From positions 186,001 to 250,000 of the forward strand of contig CAXAMN010005269.1 of the NCBI GenBank assembly GCA_963970005.1: DNA of 64,000 nt, given 5' to 3'. Within the stretch, counting starts at the first letter, position 1, and the number at the start of each line of letters is the position of its first letter. Position numbers and translations under genes: made by a program. Below, in pieces: positions 1-11,493 of this stretch. The DNA comes from Durusdinium trenchii. Lineage: Eukaryota; Sar; Dinophyceae; Suessiales; Symbiodiniaceae. The notes under the pieces were generated by a model. That model saw nothing but the letters and a program-made list of their open reading frames with translations, had not been told where the DNA came from and made no database searches.

Positions 1-1004
1 GGCAACCAGGTAAGATCCTAGTCCGATGACCACGAGGATGAGGATGGTAGTCATGATGGATCATGATGGTGATGCTGATGAACATAGAGAGAACTGATAA
101 GGACGTGACGCAGTCAGGGTGACGGTGGATGCATTTTACGCTTCGGTTTGCCACGGCGATGTTTCGAATATTCCAGTGCGTTTCCTCTCAGATAGCCTCT
201 AAACTAAACATAGCCCTGTGGTGATGGTGTTGAAGATGACGGTGATGCTTACGGCGATTATTACGGTCCGAATTACGGTAATCTAATCATCTAATCATTA
301 CTTTTTGTTGGGATGGTGTTGGTGATCTCCCTGATGATGTTGATGATGGCCATGATGTGCAAACACTTCCGCACAAATGCATCCGGCCACAGTCGTTCCG
401 GGGCGAGCTGGATCGAACACAGACCGGGAGACCTGTTGAGCAACTTCAGACGGACATGGGTTTGGAGGGTGTCCGACTATATTGTGCATTTGTGGGTCTA
501 TAGTCTTGAAGGATTTGCAAGGTGTAGCTGATAGGATCTGCTAGGTTTTGGCTTTTAGTCCTGGATCATGGATAGCATGATATTTGTCATGGCCGAAAGG
601 CCACCAGCGAAGCTCTCACGGGAGATGGGGCAGATTACGGAGGCGCGCGAGGGGCGAGGGGCGGGTTCGGCAGATGAGTGCAGATGTCATCTCCATTCAG
701 ACGACGAAGTTGGTGGGGAAGTTCTTTTAGCTCAATTTCAGCTCAAATCCTTGGGTGTCAGTGTTTCGGTTCCTTGGTGCAAATGTTGTTTTGTCAGGGT
801 CTGGAGCCCCCATTAACGGAGACTATCCGGCCAATCCAATCAATCATTTGATGGCTGATGTGCTTCCCTCACTCCTTTTGCTAGCTGCTATCCTTCACTT
901 GCTGCCATGCCTGGTTCAGATTATATAGTGCACTCCGCCAAACAAATTAACATACTTGTATGTTTGTGAAATCATTGAGGTATCCACAACCTCTCTTCCG
1001 CCAG
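1..1004. other. Unassigned upstream stretch, GATGATG-rich at its start
   Basis: Bases 1-370 are rich in degenerate GATGATG and TGATGG runs. No exon of gene 1 was recognised here, although the missing kringle-start exon (ending in a codon for Gly split after its first base) and the SLC44 N-terminus should lie upstream. Short open frames around 313-531 and 568-816 show no family motif. Confidence 0.4.
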
Positions 1005-1129
1005 GCGTCCAGTACCGCACAAAGAGCGGTTACGCCTGTGAGACCTGGGGTTCGGGCGTGGCCTCCAGTTACACGAACCCGCCTTACACCACGCTGGCTG
1101 GAGCCCAGAACTACTGCCGCAACCCGTAT
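1005..1129 (+). CDS. Gene 1 exon 1: kringle first half
   Basis: After acceptor cgccag the exon encodes VQYRTKSGYACETWG and, near its end, NYCRNPY. YACETW and NYCRNP match the second and third cysteine blocks of kringle domains. It starts in phase after one base and ends in phase 0 at a GT donor (gtggcc, 1130). The alternative GT at 1126 would not keep frame with exon 2. Confidence 0.8.
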
Positions 1130-4100
1130 GTGGCCGCTCGATTGGTGTGGTCGAATGCAAGGGGTGCATTTTTGGGCTGGGAGGAGTGGCTCGGCACTGG
1201 TGCGATGGGAAAGGGGATGAAAGGGGAGATTTGGAACCTTTTGGAAACGGGCTCAGGTTCATGGGGAATCTCATGCAGTCATATACTATTTTCTTAATCC
1301 TTGAGGTTCGCAAGTAGGCATGTTGTGCATTGTGGCGTCCAAGATTGTCCAAGGGGAAGAAGACTAGCACAGATCCAAGAGAATGACTATGTTTAAGGTC
1401 TTCCATGGTCTTTCATACTCTCCCTGCTGTTTTTATCGCAAGCAGAGGGTCGATCAGAACTGAACCACGCAACTATAATTCAGCTCAGTGTCTTGTGATT
1501 TTGTTATTCTTGCGGGGCAGGGTTTCTCTCCAGGAGCATGTTCCCCAGGAAAGCTTTGTCTGGAAGGCGGGTTTTCCCTTACAGGGCGCATTCCTTTGGC
1601 TTCCGCGGCGGCCCCAGGCTACCCAGACCAACAAAGCGAGCACCATTTGGTGCTTCACCACGGATCCACAGACAAGGTTCCATTTCGTTGGACGCGTTGA
1701 AGCCGTGGGTCACCGCTTCATGACACGCACAAGCATCGATCGGAGGTAGGCCTTTTACCGGAGATCACTCTGATCACTCTTCATTGAAACAAAGATGCTT
1801 TTCAATTGTGCAATATACTTTGGGTCTTACTGGCCAAAACCTCTGCTCCTACAGATTGTATTGTATTCTTTTGTTGCGTTCGCTGCGTCCGTGCTCACAC
1901 CTTCACGTGCCCAGCACAGACACTCCCAGATCTCCCAGCATCTAGCTTCCCTGCCCCGTCATCTCGCCAATTGCCGAAGGGATCACCGCCGGACCTCGGT
2001 CGCCAAACCTCCAGGTGGGAGGAGTGCACGCCGGTGGGCGTGATCCAGCCGGTGTGCGCCTCGGGGTACGCCGTCACCAGCGAGGAGGTCCGCAAGGTCT
2101 TAGAGATCGCAGGTGGGGGCGGATCGCAGGTGCGTGGAGGCGATCAAAACTGGAGGCTGAGAGGCTTTGGAAAACAAGTAAGTTCCATCAGCGGATGGAC
2201 CTAAAAGGAATTTGCGACGTGTTGTTGATTTCTAAGAGTGGCTTTGGGTCGCCTCCCAGCCCTGAATGAAAAAAGGCTTCAGTCAGCAGACCAACGCATA
2301 TTCGGCTCCCAGAGCGATCAGAAGGTCAGAAGGTGTCCACTTGACTAACTGGAGGCTGGGACACTTCAGAGAGGTTATGACGCCATCACATGCCATCACA
2401 TCATTTTTGGTGTGTTCGAAAACCTCCTGGTTCGGGGAAAACTCTGTGCTTCCTTTGCGATCGGTGTTGCTGCGGTTTGGTTTGTATCGTTGGGTCGCCC
2501 ATTCTCAGCCAAGTAAGTACATCAAATCAGACCAACAAGAGAGCTTGATTCTGCGCTTGTTTGTGCTTTTGCTGACCTTAATTATTGATCAGACTTTGAC
2601 ATTGATCACTATACTGCTGTGTGATGCTTTTGACCTGCTAAAAGTAATTGATCTAAACAGGCGCCGCCCCCACATATGGGTGTGACGTCGTGTGTGACGT
2701 GTTTGGCAGGTTATGTGGTTTGGGGCTTTGCCTTCATTTACTGGCTCTTGGTTTGTTGCTTCTTCGATCGGATCCAGCTGGCCATTGCCGTGAACAAAGT
2801 GGCCGCCACCTTCGTGCGCCTCGGCGGCCAACGGCCGACGGCCATCGCCACCCACGGCCAAACGGCCCGTGATGTTCGGAGGTGGTGTTGCAGACATCGG
2901 CGGTGGTGTTTCATGCAGGGTGTCGGGCGCACCAATTTCAGGGACTGCAGTTGGGTTCAACTCCTGTGCCCCCAGGGGTTTTTCGGTTTTTCACCTGCAT
3001 CATCGGACCGCCCTGTCGGTGCCGCAGTCTCCAAGGCGTCACCGTCGAGTTGGCGTCGGTCTCGCTCTCAGGTCCCACACCATGCGCATCATTGGGGTGC
3101 CCATCGTTCAAGCAGTGGTGGGGATCCTATGGATCCTCTTGTGGGGCGTTTCAGTGAGCTTCCTCGTCTCACAGGTGCCGAGGACTTCTTCCAACGGGTC
3201 CGACGTCACTCGTGGCGAGTAGTTGCTGGGAGGAAGCGAATGCGGGAGCTGGAAGTGGTGAGCGTGGCGCTTTGGGGCACGAAATAAGAAGGTCACGGTC
3301 CGTGTTTTTCGGTACGGCGGGTTTCGATGAAGGCCTGTCCTGATATTGTTTATTGACTTTTGCGTTTTTTTCCAAATTGTGACGTCAAATCGATATATGA
3401 AAAGCGTGCGATAATTCTGCCTGCCAATTTGGTAGTGTTATTGCAAGAATTTGAGGGTCGTTGTTTGTTTGGGACCCTGAATGCAGACAGAACTGAGCTT
3501 GCTCACTTCCCCATGCGCAAGCACAGAACAACCTGTACAAAAGCAGGCGCAGAACCACTCACCTGCCCACAGCCTGAAGCAACTTCCCCCACGCACCAGG
3601 GTGTTGTTGGCACTCATAACAAACGTCACCACCTTGGCCCCTCCCCCACCCACAACAAGCAGCAGCACTAGGTATGATGCAGCAAGCGGCAGGGCAGTAC
3701 TTGTAGGTGTCGGATATGGCCCCCTCCCCAAGAGGGAAAACACAACACGCACACATGCACACACGGGACTGTTAGATGTACAGTCAGCACAAACCAAGTA
3801 ACAGACGATAGAGCCAAGGCATCAATGGAGGACAGTCTGAGAATGCTCACCAGTCACCGAAACAGAAGGAAATTTGTTAACAGCAGTAGGGCATGCAATT
3901 TCTTCTTGATCTGCTTGCTGATGTGCCAACGAAACTGACGAAACTTGCCGGTTGGATGCTTCGCCACCTTTAACAGGGTTTTTGATGGTACTATCATGTA
4001 CTACCAGCAGATGCTCCGAAGTGCTGCTGAGACTACACCAGAAGACCAACAGCCTCATAGCTGTCCAATCAGGTAACGGCAATTCCCACGCACCGCCGAT

Positions 4101-7100
4101 TCCGCCTCGCGACAACAACAGCCCGCACCACTTGCCCCCAGGGAGAAATAGAATGATTATGGACAATCAACTTCAACAATGATGATTTATGTTTTGACTC
4201 TTTTGGAACTGTACTGTGCATTTTTAGGGGTCCACATGGATATATATATATATATTTAGAGCTTACTATCACTATAATAATTGCTCTATTTTTGGGAGAT
4301 GATTGAGTGCGTTGGAGTACCGACCCCCTCGAACTTGTACATTTTTGAGGGGGTCCACATTATATCCATGTGCAGGATGCATTTTCCGACCTCCTTGGAA
4401 TCGTACATGTCTCAGGGAGTCCAAATTATATCCAACAATGCCTCCACATGGCTATAATTTGGACCCTTCAAAGCTTTCAGTTTGAAGGAGGTGGCAAATA
4501 GAATATGAGTGTGAACACCCAGTGATTGTGCAATAAGCTGTGCAATTGCCACCAGCTGATGACATGATGCAATATGATGCAATAATGTTTCTTTTTTTGA
4601 GAGGAGTCGTTTGTTTGGCTTTCATAGACCTGGTGATGCAAATTGCACGATAATGAGAAATATAGTCAGAACTATATGATATGTGAAAATGATGTGTTTT
4701 TCATGCGGTCTCCCGCCCCCACGCCTCTCCCGGACACACCTCTTGATGCAGGATATGCATTTTCGTTCCGGATACGCATTTTCCTTCCCCCATTGCACCT
4801 TCGGTGCGGGTGGATTTGAACACCTTCTGCAACTGCGGCGCACTTGCCAGGTGCCAGCGGACTACACCCCCACAGGTGCCTACACGACCTACCTTGAGGC
4901 TTATGGTTCGACGAACACCACCGGCGCTTGTACAGACAAGTGGCCCACCGGCTCTGTATACAAGGACGAGGACAACTGCAGCTTGGCAGTGTCATCGTGG
5001 CGGGATATGGCGGCAGTGGAAGGAGTGAGTGACGCCAGAGGAAGGCTACAGTCGTGCACGCCTTGCAATAACAAGACTATTAATATATATATATATATAC
5101 ATATTTCTTTCGAGAACACATGTTTGTTTACTGAAGAGTTTGGGGACTTCAGGAGGTGCCTCTCAGTGTGTCCTTCAATGGTCAAGAAAACTTCGATGAG
5201 TCACTGACACTGACTCTGGAGCCGGCTGCGCTCGATCAGGGGGAGAGAGAGGGACAGAGAGAGAGAGAGAGAGAGAGCGCGAGAAAGTGTTAGTTAGAGA
5301 GGTTTTTCCTTTCAGCATTTTGTCGTGCAACCCATTGAATTGCACTAAATCTTGATATTTGGATTGGTGGAGTGGGGAGCAATAGATGGAGATGCCGACC
5401 TACTGTGCCTCGTGCACCATTCTGCCCCTGGGAATACCTGATATATATATATATATATAAATACATAGAGAGAGAGAGATAGTGAGAGAGAGGGACATTG
5501 AAATGCACAAACGTCAATGCTTTTTGTGGCCCAAGGGTGCTGGACTTTGACAATCGTTTCAGACTTGGCTATTCTGATCCATAACAAGTGCCTTACTAGT
5601 AGTAACAAGAAGCTAGTAGTAACAGGTGCCACGCNNNNNNNNNNGCCACGCTAGTAGTAACAGGTGCCTTACTAGTAGTAACAAGAAGCTACTAGTAACA
5701 AGATTCAGGTCGTTTCGTTCTGACTTGGTCTCGACACTAGGCACCACCATTGATGGCGTGCCGGCATGCTGGAAATGCTCGCCTCCTCGATATGTTACAT
5801 GGCGTAAATTTAAAACGAGTCCTTGCGTTTGGTGTCAATGACAGGCCCACCGCAACCACCATGGTCTGTAGAATGAAGCCCCTTTTTGTTTGGCGGCAGC
5901 ATGCAGCCCGAATTGATACAACCATTTCATTTCATGTTTCCATCTCTATCCTTTGACTCTAGCAGGGGCCTTGGCCTCAAATGACAATGGTCCTTGTTAA
6001 AGACATCGGCGCTGCTCACATGAGATCACATGAGTCAGTCAACTGTCAATGCGGTTTTCCTCATGTGCAAAAATCAAGCCGCAGCCATGGGCCATAGCAC
6101 ATTTCCTTGGCACATTGGTCAATTGTATGGCCCAGCGTTCTGCGGCAGATCTCCTTCGGGCCAGAATCAATCGAGCTTTCCTCGTTTATGCAAGGACAGC
6201 TGACTTGTTCTTTGATTCCTTCATGTGTGCGGCACTCCTTGTTGCAAGTGACACAAGTCACAAGACCTTGAAGTGGCAAATCGCAGAATTGCATGAGAAT
6301 GGACACTGAGCAACATAGGCATTTTAAGTTGCGCTGCCATGTAGCTTCATTATTGTAAATGGATGTGATAGGGGGTTGTTGGGTAGTGCAGCTGCTTGCT
6401 GAGGTCTTCGACTACCGCTTTGCAGTATCCTTCTTCGCCCGGGGGCCCAGGAAGAGAGGATGGATGATGTCAGATGGGCGCAAAGGGTTCTTGGCATTCT
6501 TTCCTTGAAGATGTGTTGGAACGTCACCAGTGGGTTTGGGACTTCACCCTCCCCTAAGCCCGAGGGCGTGTGATGACTCAGAGGACGGGGTTTGTATGCA
6601 TGAGGTGTTCAAAATGCATCGCCGATGCGCACGACACAAAAGAGCTTGTGAACAACCCCCTTTTTTTGCCACTGCGGGTGTTCAAGCAGTTTGTGACACT
6701 TTTGATGATGTCGCCATGAATGTGGTGGTGTTTTGCTTCTTAGGTCCCTGGGAGGGACTTATGAGAGATCATGAGAGTGTGTGCTGATGCTCATTCAAGA
6801 TCTTTTTGGGATTTATATAGTTATATAGTTCTTGATGGATCCTGGGAACACATTCTTGTGACTATAACGTCCAATAAGTAAAGACACCGCATCACTTTAA
6901 AACATGTGCTGGGAATCATTCCCATGTTTGTATATTATGTCAGAACGTTGTTGGTCACGAGCTTCAAAGCTCCCTAAGCCTTCTCCGTCGCAAGTCCTGT
7001 TTTGATGTTGGAGGTTTTCCTTTGGAACAACGCCCTCAACATTGCCATTGGCCAATGCATCATTGCCGGCGCTGTTGGTGTTTGGCGCCCCGACTGTTGC

Positions 7101-10100
7101 CTTTGACAACGAGAGACATGGGTAAGTTGGGACTCAAAGGTGGCTATATTATAGGGCGATATAGGGCGCAGTGGGGGATTTGACAAGCATCTTGCGTGCG
7201 TGCACTTTGGGTGGGGAGGAATCGCCGCTTGGTCAGTCTTGTTGTCAAACTTTGCCCGTGGAAGCGTTGCTTCCCATCTGCTCAGCCGAGGTTCTTCACA
7301 CCTAACGCCGAGAAGGGGAAGAGGGGAGCCATCAAGACATCGGTCTGGAATGTCTTCCGCCCCTTGGCGGGCCTGGTCGGTTCAGCTTGGACAATGAGTT
7401 ACCATAGCATGGTGGCATGGTGTTACAGTGATTCAGATGACGGCTCCATTTCTTTTGGTCCGCAGTAGGCTCTGCCGGTTCAATCATTCATCCATTCATT
7501 CATTCCTTGCTTTGCCTTGCCTTGCCTTGGGGCGGTGGATATTGATTGAAATCACCCGCCCAGCCTGCTCAGCACTGTTTTCAGCTGGTGGCCCAAGCAA
7601 GTGAGCCGAGTGGCTCCCGCAGTAAAGCCTGGGCGCCGCACAGCAAGAAAGCTTTGCCACCCGCGGAGTGGATAGCAAGAGGCAGTTGGTACAAAAGAAG
7701 CCACACCTCAATCCTTCAGCGACCCTGTTTGAACCATTTTTGAATCCCCCAATTGAACTGAAAGGGCTTTTTGGGATGATTGTATGTTAGCCAATCCGAT
7801 TCTCCACCGGTCCAGTTTCGGCCTTTTCTAGGCTATCACCTTGGCTCGCTGGCCTTCGGCTCCTTCATCATCGCAGTCATCCAATTCATTAGGCGACGCA
7901 TGTTCGGCCCCACCCCGTTGTGGTGGAGGGGCCGAACACTCCAAAGGCCTTATAAACATTTATTGGTTTGAGTGTCATTCCACGCGAGGTAAACCTAAGG
8001 GACACCAAAGGTAAACGTGTGGAACCCTTGCTGCCGATGTGCAATCAGCGGCTCAATGGCAGGCCTTGGAAACAGTCGAAAGTATGGTGCACAAAAGCTA
8101 TTTTGGTTGAGGTCCTCATGGAAACATTTGATATACTCACCTGCTTCGGTTTCCATAGCTTGATGTGGTTACCATTGGTTCTCGTCATCTCTTGATGGTC
8201 AGGTTCATAGCTATCGATTCGTTGTGGCGTTGGAGGTGTGCTGGAGTTGGTTCCATCAAATGCTCAAGCTGCCAGTGAAAAAGTCCGGGACTCGCGAGGT
8301 ACCTGATGAATTACTTCGAGAAGCAGGCGAAGGCGCAGAAGAATCGCGCACCTCGAAGATTCAAGCAGTTGGCCCGTCTATGCAGGGCAAGTCTAGCAAG
8401 TGGTCGGTTTCTTGGGGTGGCTACAGTGCCCAAAAAAGCATGCGTCAAAATAAGAGACCTCGACTTCAAGGGCATAAAACAGCGATAAACAAACATATCG
8501 CAGCTCCAGATGCATCCAGGAGCTTGTTGTGCTTGGACCTTAGGTTTGATACGTCCAGGCGTCTCGACTTGACCGAAGGAGTTGCTGCTCCAAGACATTG
8601 TTTGGTCAACGAGTCAAGCCCTGGTGCTGGTATTCAAAGGGCCACGACGTGGCACAGTCTCTGTTGCTGCACCGCACTGTCTCCGGAGATCCCCCCCCGG
8701 TGTGAACTAACCAATGTAGTTGCAGGAACGTCAAGCCTCAGAGAGGTAATGGCTGCCTCGCACTTGAGGTAATGGCATTGATTTTGCGCTGCCTTCAGTG
8801 CTGCATGTATTGCTTCGAGCAATGCATCAGGTTCTTGAACAAGAACCTGGGGCTTAGCGGAGAGGATGCGGAAGGACTCAAGCTCATGGCCCACCATAGG
8901 AGAAGATTAGAACCAAGCGCCTCATTCACAATTCATGCCGGTTGGACTCAGTGGTATTATGATCGGCTGCAAGTCCCACTGACCAGGACCATGTTGAGAA
9001 CCGACTCCATGTTTGCTTGGCCAAGCTTCCCATGGTTGTGGTTACCTGGTTAGACATGGCAATATCATTGCTGTTGCACCTGCCGGCATTCGGGCGCTCC
9101 AAAGTTGTGCACAGTCCCGGGAAACGACAGATTGACCGAAACAGTCCTTCCAGCGATCACCGGTTGTATAGCAGTTTTGGGGCGTGAAGGAACTATATAT
9201 TGTTCTTTCAGAGTTTCTTTCAGATATTGGGCCCAGGGCCTCAGCAGGTGCACAACTCATGGCTTAGATGTTCACAGTGTGGCGGATGCTATTTTGGGAG
9301 CTATCGGGATCTCTGTCAGGAACGCATACATCCAGATCGCGCTCATGGGCACCAACTTCTGCACCTCTGCGAAAGCTGCAACTCGACGGAGCTGAGGTTG
9401 TAAGGTGCTGTGCGTTTCATGAGCAAGTGCCACCGTGCTACATAAATGCATCCAAACGGCCAGATGGACGCGTTTCATCGAAGTTGGCTCCAAGAAACCA
9501 ACCTTCCAACCCTGTCGCCAGTCCTGTCACTCGTTCAGAAGGCCTTCTTCCTCATTCTGCGGAACGCCTTGCGCTTCGGGACGGTCGCGGCGCCTTGGTG
9601 GACCTGGTGGATCGAGCTCTCGGCGCGAGCCGGATGGCAGGTTTTATATATAGACCTGCAGACATGTTTAATAGATAGAAAAGTTAAATCACCACTAAAA
9701 ATGTATGGGAAACCGTGCCACTATCGATTTGGGGACCACGAATAATCTGGTTCAATTTAAGGATCCTACAGCGGGTGCTGTTCACGAGTACTACACCGTG
9801 GGGAGGGTGTCATGTCCCTCAGATCTCCCCTTTGTTTACCATCTTGAACCTGATATCCTCCGCACCAGATGGCCAGTTCGTTGAATCATCATGATTGTAC
9901 TGGAAGGCTTGGAGACATGGGGCGACATTCATAGACATTCATAGACAACAGTAAACATATAGTAATTTCTATGCGCAAATACTAGACATTGCGGCCCATA
10001 GTGTGTACCTTTCTTTGCGAAAAGAGAAAGATGCTCACAACTCCAGACTGACGCCCTCCAGCATCAGCTGCTCCACGCCAGCCGGACGATTTGCGCACAG

Positions 10101-11493
10101 TTGTTGAGCACCATGGTGAACCTCATTGGTTTCTTCTTCATTGTGGCTGCATCCGTTGGTTTGGGCCTCTCGGCAGGGTTGGCCCGGAAAAATTTGATGC
10201 TAGCGTGGCCATGCATGGCCATGTAGAAAGCCTGGTCGGTCTTTGTTCACGTTGAATCCTCAGGTTGATGAGTTGAATCCGAGGCTACCTCTTCCTGCAA
10301 GCCTTACATCCCGACATGGCCTTCGTGATTCCCTTGCTGATGTACGCTGGGTCCTCGGATGTCCGGCAACAGGTGAAAGAAAGCGGCCGTCCATTCAGCT
10401 GGGTGGGGCCATGCTGTGTCTGGCTCATGTCGTGCACTTGTTCTCCCATGTTCTCCCATTTTCCCGGATTGTTTCGTCCAACTGCACTATATATGTGGGT
10501 TCGTTGAGTGTATGGAGTTGTTCAATGTTGTTCACGTATACTGACTGTGAGAGCCCCCAAAATCTCCGAGTTCATTTGCTTCTCCCTGAGCCCATACATC
10601 GCCTCCCCAGTGGTTGTTTGCACAGAAGGCCATGATGGCCTATGTGGTGGCGAAGCTGCTTCTCGGCGGTGAAGATGCATCCGCCCTTGGCGTCAGCTCG
10701 AGCGGAGGGGGATGTAACACAGGGACACCTGAAGGATCCTGAAGAATGGCTTGTCACTTGTCACGAGTAGTTTTCAAGTCTTCCTGAGGTCCGTGTTCTT
10801 TTTCCACATTCAGCCTCTTAACCTGGACGTGGCTTCGTAGGAGATGTCGCTGCGGGTTCGCAACCTTTTCGCACCAAGGGATGGGCGCGCACGGTGTGTG
10901 AAGCTCAACTCGCAAGAGCAGCACAGTGGACGAGCACTTGTTTTCGGGGCCATGTTCATTCCCAAAAGAACCAAAGAACCCTGTACTCAGGCCCCATTCG
11001 AGTGATTCCGGAATACCCCCGCCTGACCTAGGGGTACAGAAAAATTCCCTCCAGGTATGCAATAGTTACCTGCATCAGGGTCATAAATGGAGCAAATGTA
11101 TGTATAACTATTCCGCAACTATTCCATACATGGATGCTTTGGTAGATTGGCCGTGGGTGCCACTTTGTATTCCTATGACTGGGATGTCACAAAAGAAAAA
11201 ACACTGTGCGAGCTTCCCCCACAGTAATAGGCGACACGACCGACATACACAGACTCGAACGGGGCCACGTGTTGCTCCTGTTTTTGCAAGGTTCCTTTCT
11301 CGATGTTTGGCTGTCTAGTGAGTTTATATGGATATATATACATATATAGATAGATTAAGTATCTAGATCTTGGAACACCTAGCGGCTTAGCGGCTAGCCA
11401 GGTTTCTGAACGTCTTCGGCTTGGCAGTGGATAGCACCCTTCAGTGCTTCCTGGCCTGTGAAGAGATGGACCTCTTGGGTGACTTCGTTCCGG
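1005..11493 (+). CDS. Gene 1: kringle-SLC44 (choline-transporter-like) membrane protein, 5'-truncated by window
   Basis: Eighteen exons: 1005-1129, 1618-1676, 2015-2112, 2710-2815, 3072-3174, 4851-4977, 5741-5803, 6979-7084, 7291-7358, 7832-7892, 8299-8347, 8769-8842, 9320-9374, 9539-9589, 10101-10164, 10302-10345, 10629-10657, 11402-11493. Together they give about 1,374 nt (458 codons) with all 17 junctions in phase and no stop. Exons 1-3 encode a kringle (NYCRNP, IWCFTTDP, WEEC, PVC). Exons 4-18 follow the SLC44 order: RIQLAIAV, VPIVQ helix, extracellular Cys loop, LWNNAL, IIAGAVGVW, YHLGSLAFGSF, CMYCFEQCIRFLNKN, NAYIQIAL-NFCTSAK, FFLILRNALRF, and FGLAVDSTLQCF. SLC44 proteins are plasma-membrane or organelle choline and related-solute transporters; the substrate here is inferred only. 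Donors are 11 GC, 5 GT, 1 GA. The N-terminus is outside the window and the C-terminus is not resolved. Gene 2 is its downstream tandem copy. Confidence 0.85.
1618..1676 (+). CDS. Gene 1 exon 2: kringle IWCFTTDP block
   Basis: Starts after gccccag in phase 0 and encodes ATQTNKASTIWCFTTDPQT plus two bases of Arg. WCFTTDP is the fourth-cysteine block of kringles (compare WCYTTDP). The GT donor at 1677 splits the Arg codon, completed by the first G of exon 3. Confidence 0.85.
2015..2112 (+). CDS. Gene 1 exon 3: kringle end plus linker to TM region
   Basis: Begins with G completing Arg, then WEECTPVGVIQPVC (last two kringle cysteines), followed by GYAVTSEEVRKVLEIA. The last part matches the linker before the RIQLAIA segment of SLC44 proteins. 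It ends one base into a Gly codon at a GT donor (gtggggg). Confidence 0.85.
2710..2815 (+). CDS. Gene 1 exon 4: SLC44 TM helix and RIQLAIAV segment
   Basis: Acceptor ggcag; encodes the hydrophobic GYVVWGFAFIYWLLVCCFF and then DRIQLAIAVNKVAATF. This equals the helix followed by RKR(I/V)xxxIAL in SLC44 proteins. A GC donor at 2816 leaves two bases (gt) that join the first base of exon 5 to give Val. Confidence 0.85.
3072..3174 (+). CDS. Gene 1 exon 5: SLC44 TM helix
   Basis: Encodes SHTMRIIGVPIVQAV followed by VGILWILLWGVSVSFLVSQ, a long membrane helix with the VPIVQ signature of dinoflagellate SLC44-like proteins (family knowledge, from memory). It ends in phase 0 at GT (gtgccg). Gene 2 reads through this position without an intron. 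Confidence 0.85.
4851..4977 (+). CDS. Gene 1 exon 6: extracellular Cys loop
   Basis: Follows cacttgccag; encodes VPADYTPTGAYTTYLEAYG and then ACTDKWPTGSVYKDEDN. The last Cys codon is split at a GC donor (gcagct, 4978). It corresponds to the loop after the previous helix. Gene 2 carries the same content split over three exons (13-15). Confidence 0.8.
5583..5702. repeat. ACTAGTAGTAACAAG dispersed repeat broken by an assembly gap
   Basis: Multiple copies of ACTAGTAGTAACA with GTGCC spacers flank ten Ns at 5635-5644; related copies occur at 31388-31430. The Ns probably mark a collapsed repeat. Confidence 0.6.
5741..5803 (+). CDS. Gene 1 exon 7: Cys loop end (CWKCSPPRY)
   Basis: Starts gc, completing the Cys of exon 6, then TTIDGVPACWKCSPPRYVTW. 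Gene 2 has CWRCAQPRYAFDVRF at the same place. The GT donor is at 5804. The exon lies just downstream of a 10-N gap and a repeat. Confidence 0.7.
6979..7084 (+). CDS. Gene 1 exon 8: SLC44 TM pair (LWNNAL...IIAGAVGVW)
   Basis: Encodes FSVASPVLMLEVFLWNNAL then NIAIGQCIIAGAVGV, matching the W(I/T)NxF...TxAGAV signature of SLC44. It ends with two bases of Trp at a GC donor (gcgccc, 7085). The start at 6979 was picked because it keeps phase with exon 7; it is less sure than the end. Confidence 0.75.
7291..7358 (+). CDS. Gene 1 exon 9: FFTPNAEKGK segment
   Basis: Completes Trp and encodes FFTPNAEKGKRGAIKTSVWN then VF. Gene 2 exon 18 has WFFTPNSEKGKKG. The GC donor at 7359 splits an Arg codon completed by exon 10. 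Confidence 0.85.
7832..7892 (+). CDS. Gene 1 exon 10: RYHLGSLAFGSF helix
   Basis: Acceptor ttttctag; encodes YHLGSLAFGSFIIAVIQFI and two bases of Arg. This is the most recognisable SLC44 block (RYHLGxxAxGSFI). GC donor (gcgacg) at 7893. Confidence 0.9.
8299..8347 (+). CDS. Gene 1 exon 11: NYFEKQAKAQKNR
   Basis: Completes Arg, then YLMNYFEKQAKAQKNR, the charged stretch after the RYHLG helix. It ends in phase 0 at GC (gcacct). Gene 2 exon 20 has the shorter LYLQKQAEAQKNR. Confidence 0.85.
8769..8842 (+). CDS. Gene 1 exon 12: Cys-rich LEK-type block
   Basis: Encodes VMALILRCLQCCMYCFEQC then IRFLN and part of Lys; SLC44 proteins have CxxCLEKxxxxLNxNAY here. The donor reads GA (gaacct, 8843); gene 2 has GT at the same codon, which supports the GA reading. 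Confidence 0.85.
9320..9374 (+). CDS. Gene 1 exon 13: NAYIQIAL...NFCTSAK
   Basis: Encodes NAYIQIALMGTNFCTSAK, the signature NAYxxxAxxxxNFCTSAK of SLC44 transporters. It ends in phase 0 at GC (gctgca, 9375). Confidence 0.9.
9539..9589 (+). CDS. Gene 1 exon 14: KAFFLILRNALRFGTVA
   Basis: Starts after cgttcag with KAFFLILRNALRFGTVA, matching AFxxLxxNxLRVA of SLC44. Reading on past 9589 would break the alignment, but a GC donor at 9590 joined to exon 15 restores it, so no frameshift is needed. Confidence 0.85.
10101..10164 (+). CDS. Gene 1 exon 15: late TM helix
   Basis: After ttgcgcacag encodes LLSTMVNLIGFFFIVAASVG and L, matching ALLGSVINLVG plus YFFIIAATV of gene 2 exons 23 and 24. GC donor at 10165 after one base. 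Confidence 0.8.
10302..10345 (+). CDS. Gene 1 exon 16: HPDMAFVIPLLMY
   Basis: Encodes the rest of Ala then LHPDMAFVIPLLMY. With exon 17 it forms a 19-residue helix equal in length to the corresponding SLC44 helix. GC donor (gctggg) at 10346. Confidence 0.7.
10629..10657 (+). CDS. Gene 1 exon 17: AMMAYVVAK micro-exon
   Basis: A 29-nt exon encoding AMMAYVVAK and two bases of Leu, ending at a GC donor (gcttct, 10658). It links exon 16 to the FLNVFGLAVD exon in frame. Confidence 0.75.
11402..11493 (+). CDS. Gene 1 exon 18: FGLAVDSTLQCF signature
   Basis: After gctagccag encodes FLNVFGLAVDSTLQCFLACEE and MDLLGDFVP. It corresponds to the C-terminal FxSIYEMxVDxLFLCFxxD block of SLC44. A GT at 11494 is a possible donor; otherwise the frame stays open to 11783. 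The true end is not settled. Confidence 0.8.

Larger units (their letters stand above)
3175..6978. repeat. Gene 1 introns 5-7 with composite microsatellites and a 10-N gap
   Basis: Holds (TA)n at 4240-4258, 5082-5100 and 5441-5459, and (GA)n at 5241-5278 and 5466-5493. The assembly gap N x10 (5635-5644) sits inside a CTAGTAGTAACA repeat. Apart from exons 6 and 7, nothing coding was recognised. Confidence 0.6.

Noticed and set aside
956..1297. A stand-alone 113-residue protein starting at 956.
   Set aside because: Only 1005-1129 shows kringle similarity; the rest is intron read-through.
9587..9660. Apparent frameshift in gene 1 exon 14 (after FGTVA, coding-like LVDLVDRALGA in another frame).
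   Set aside because: A GC donor at 9590 joined to 10101 gives FGTVALLSTMVNLIG, which aligns with gene 2 FGAVALLGSVINLVG, so no frameshift is required.
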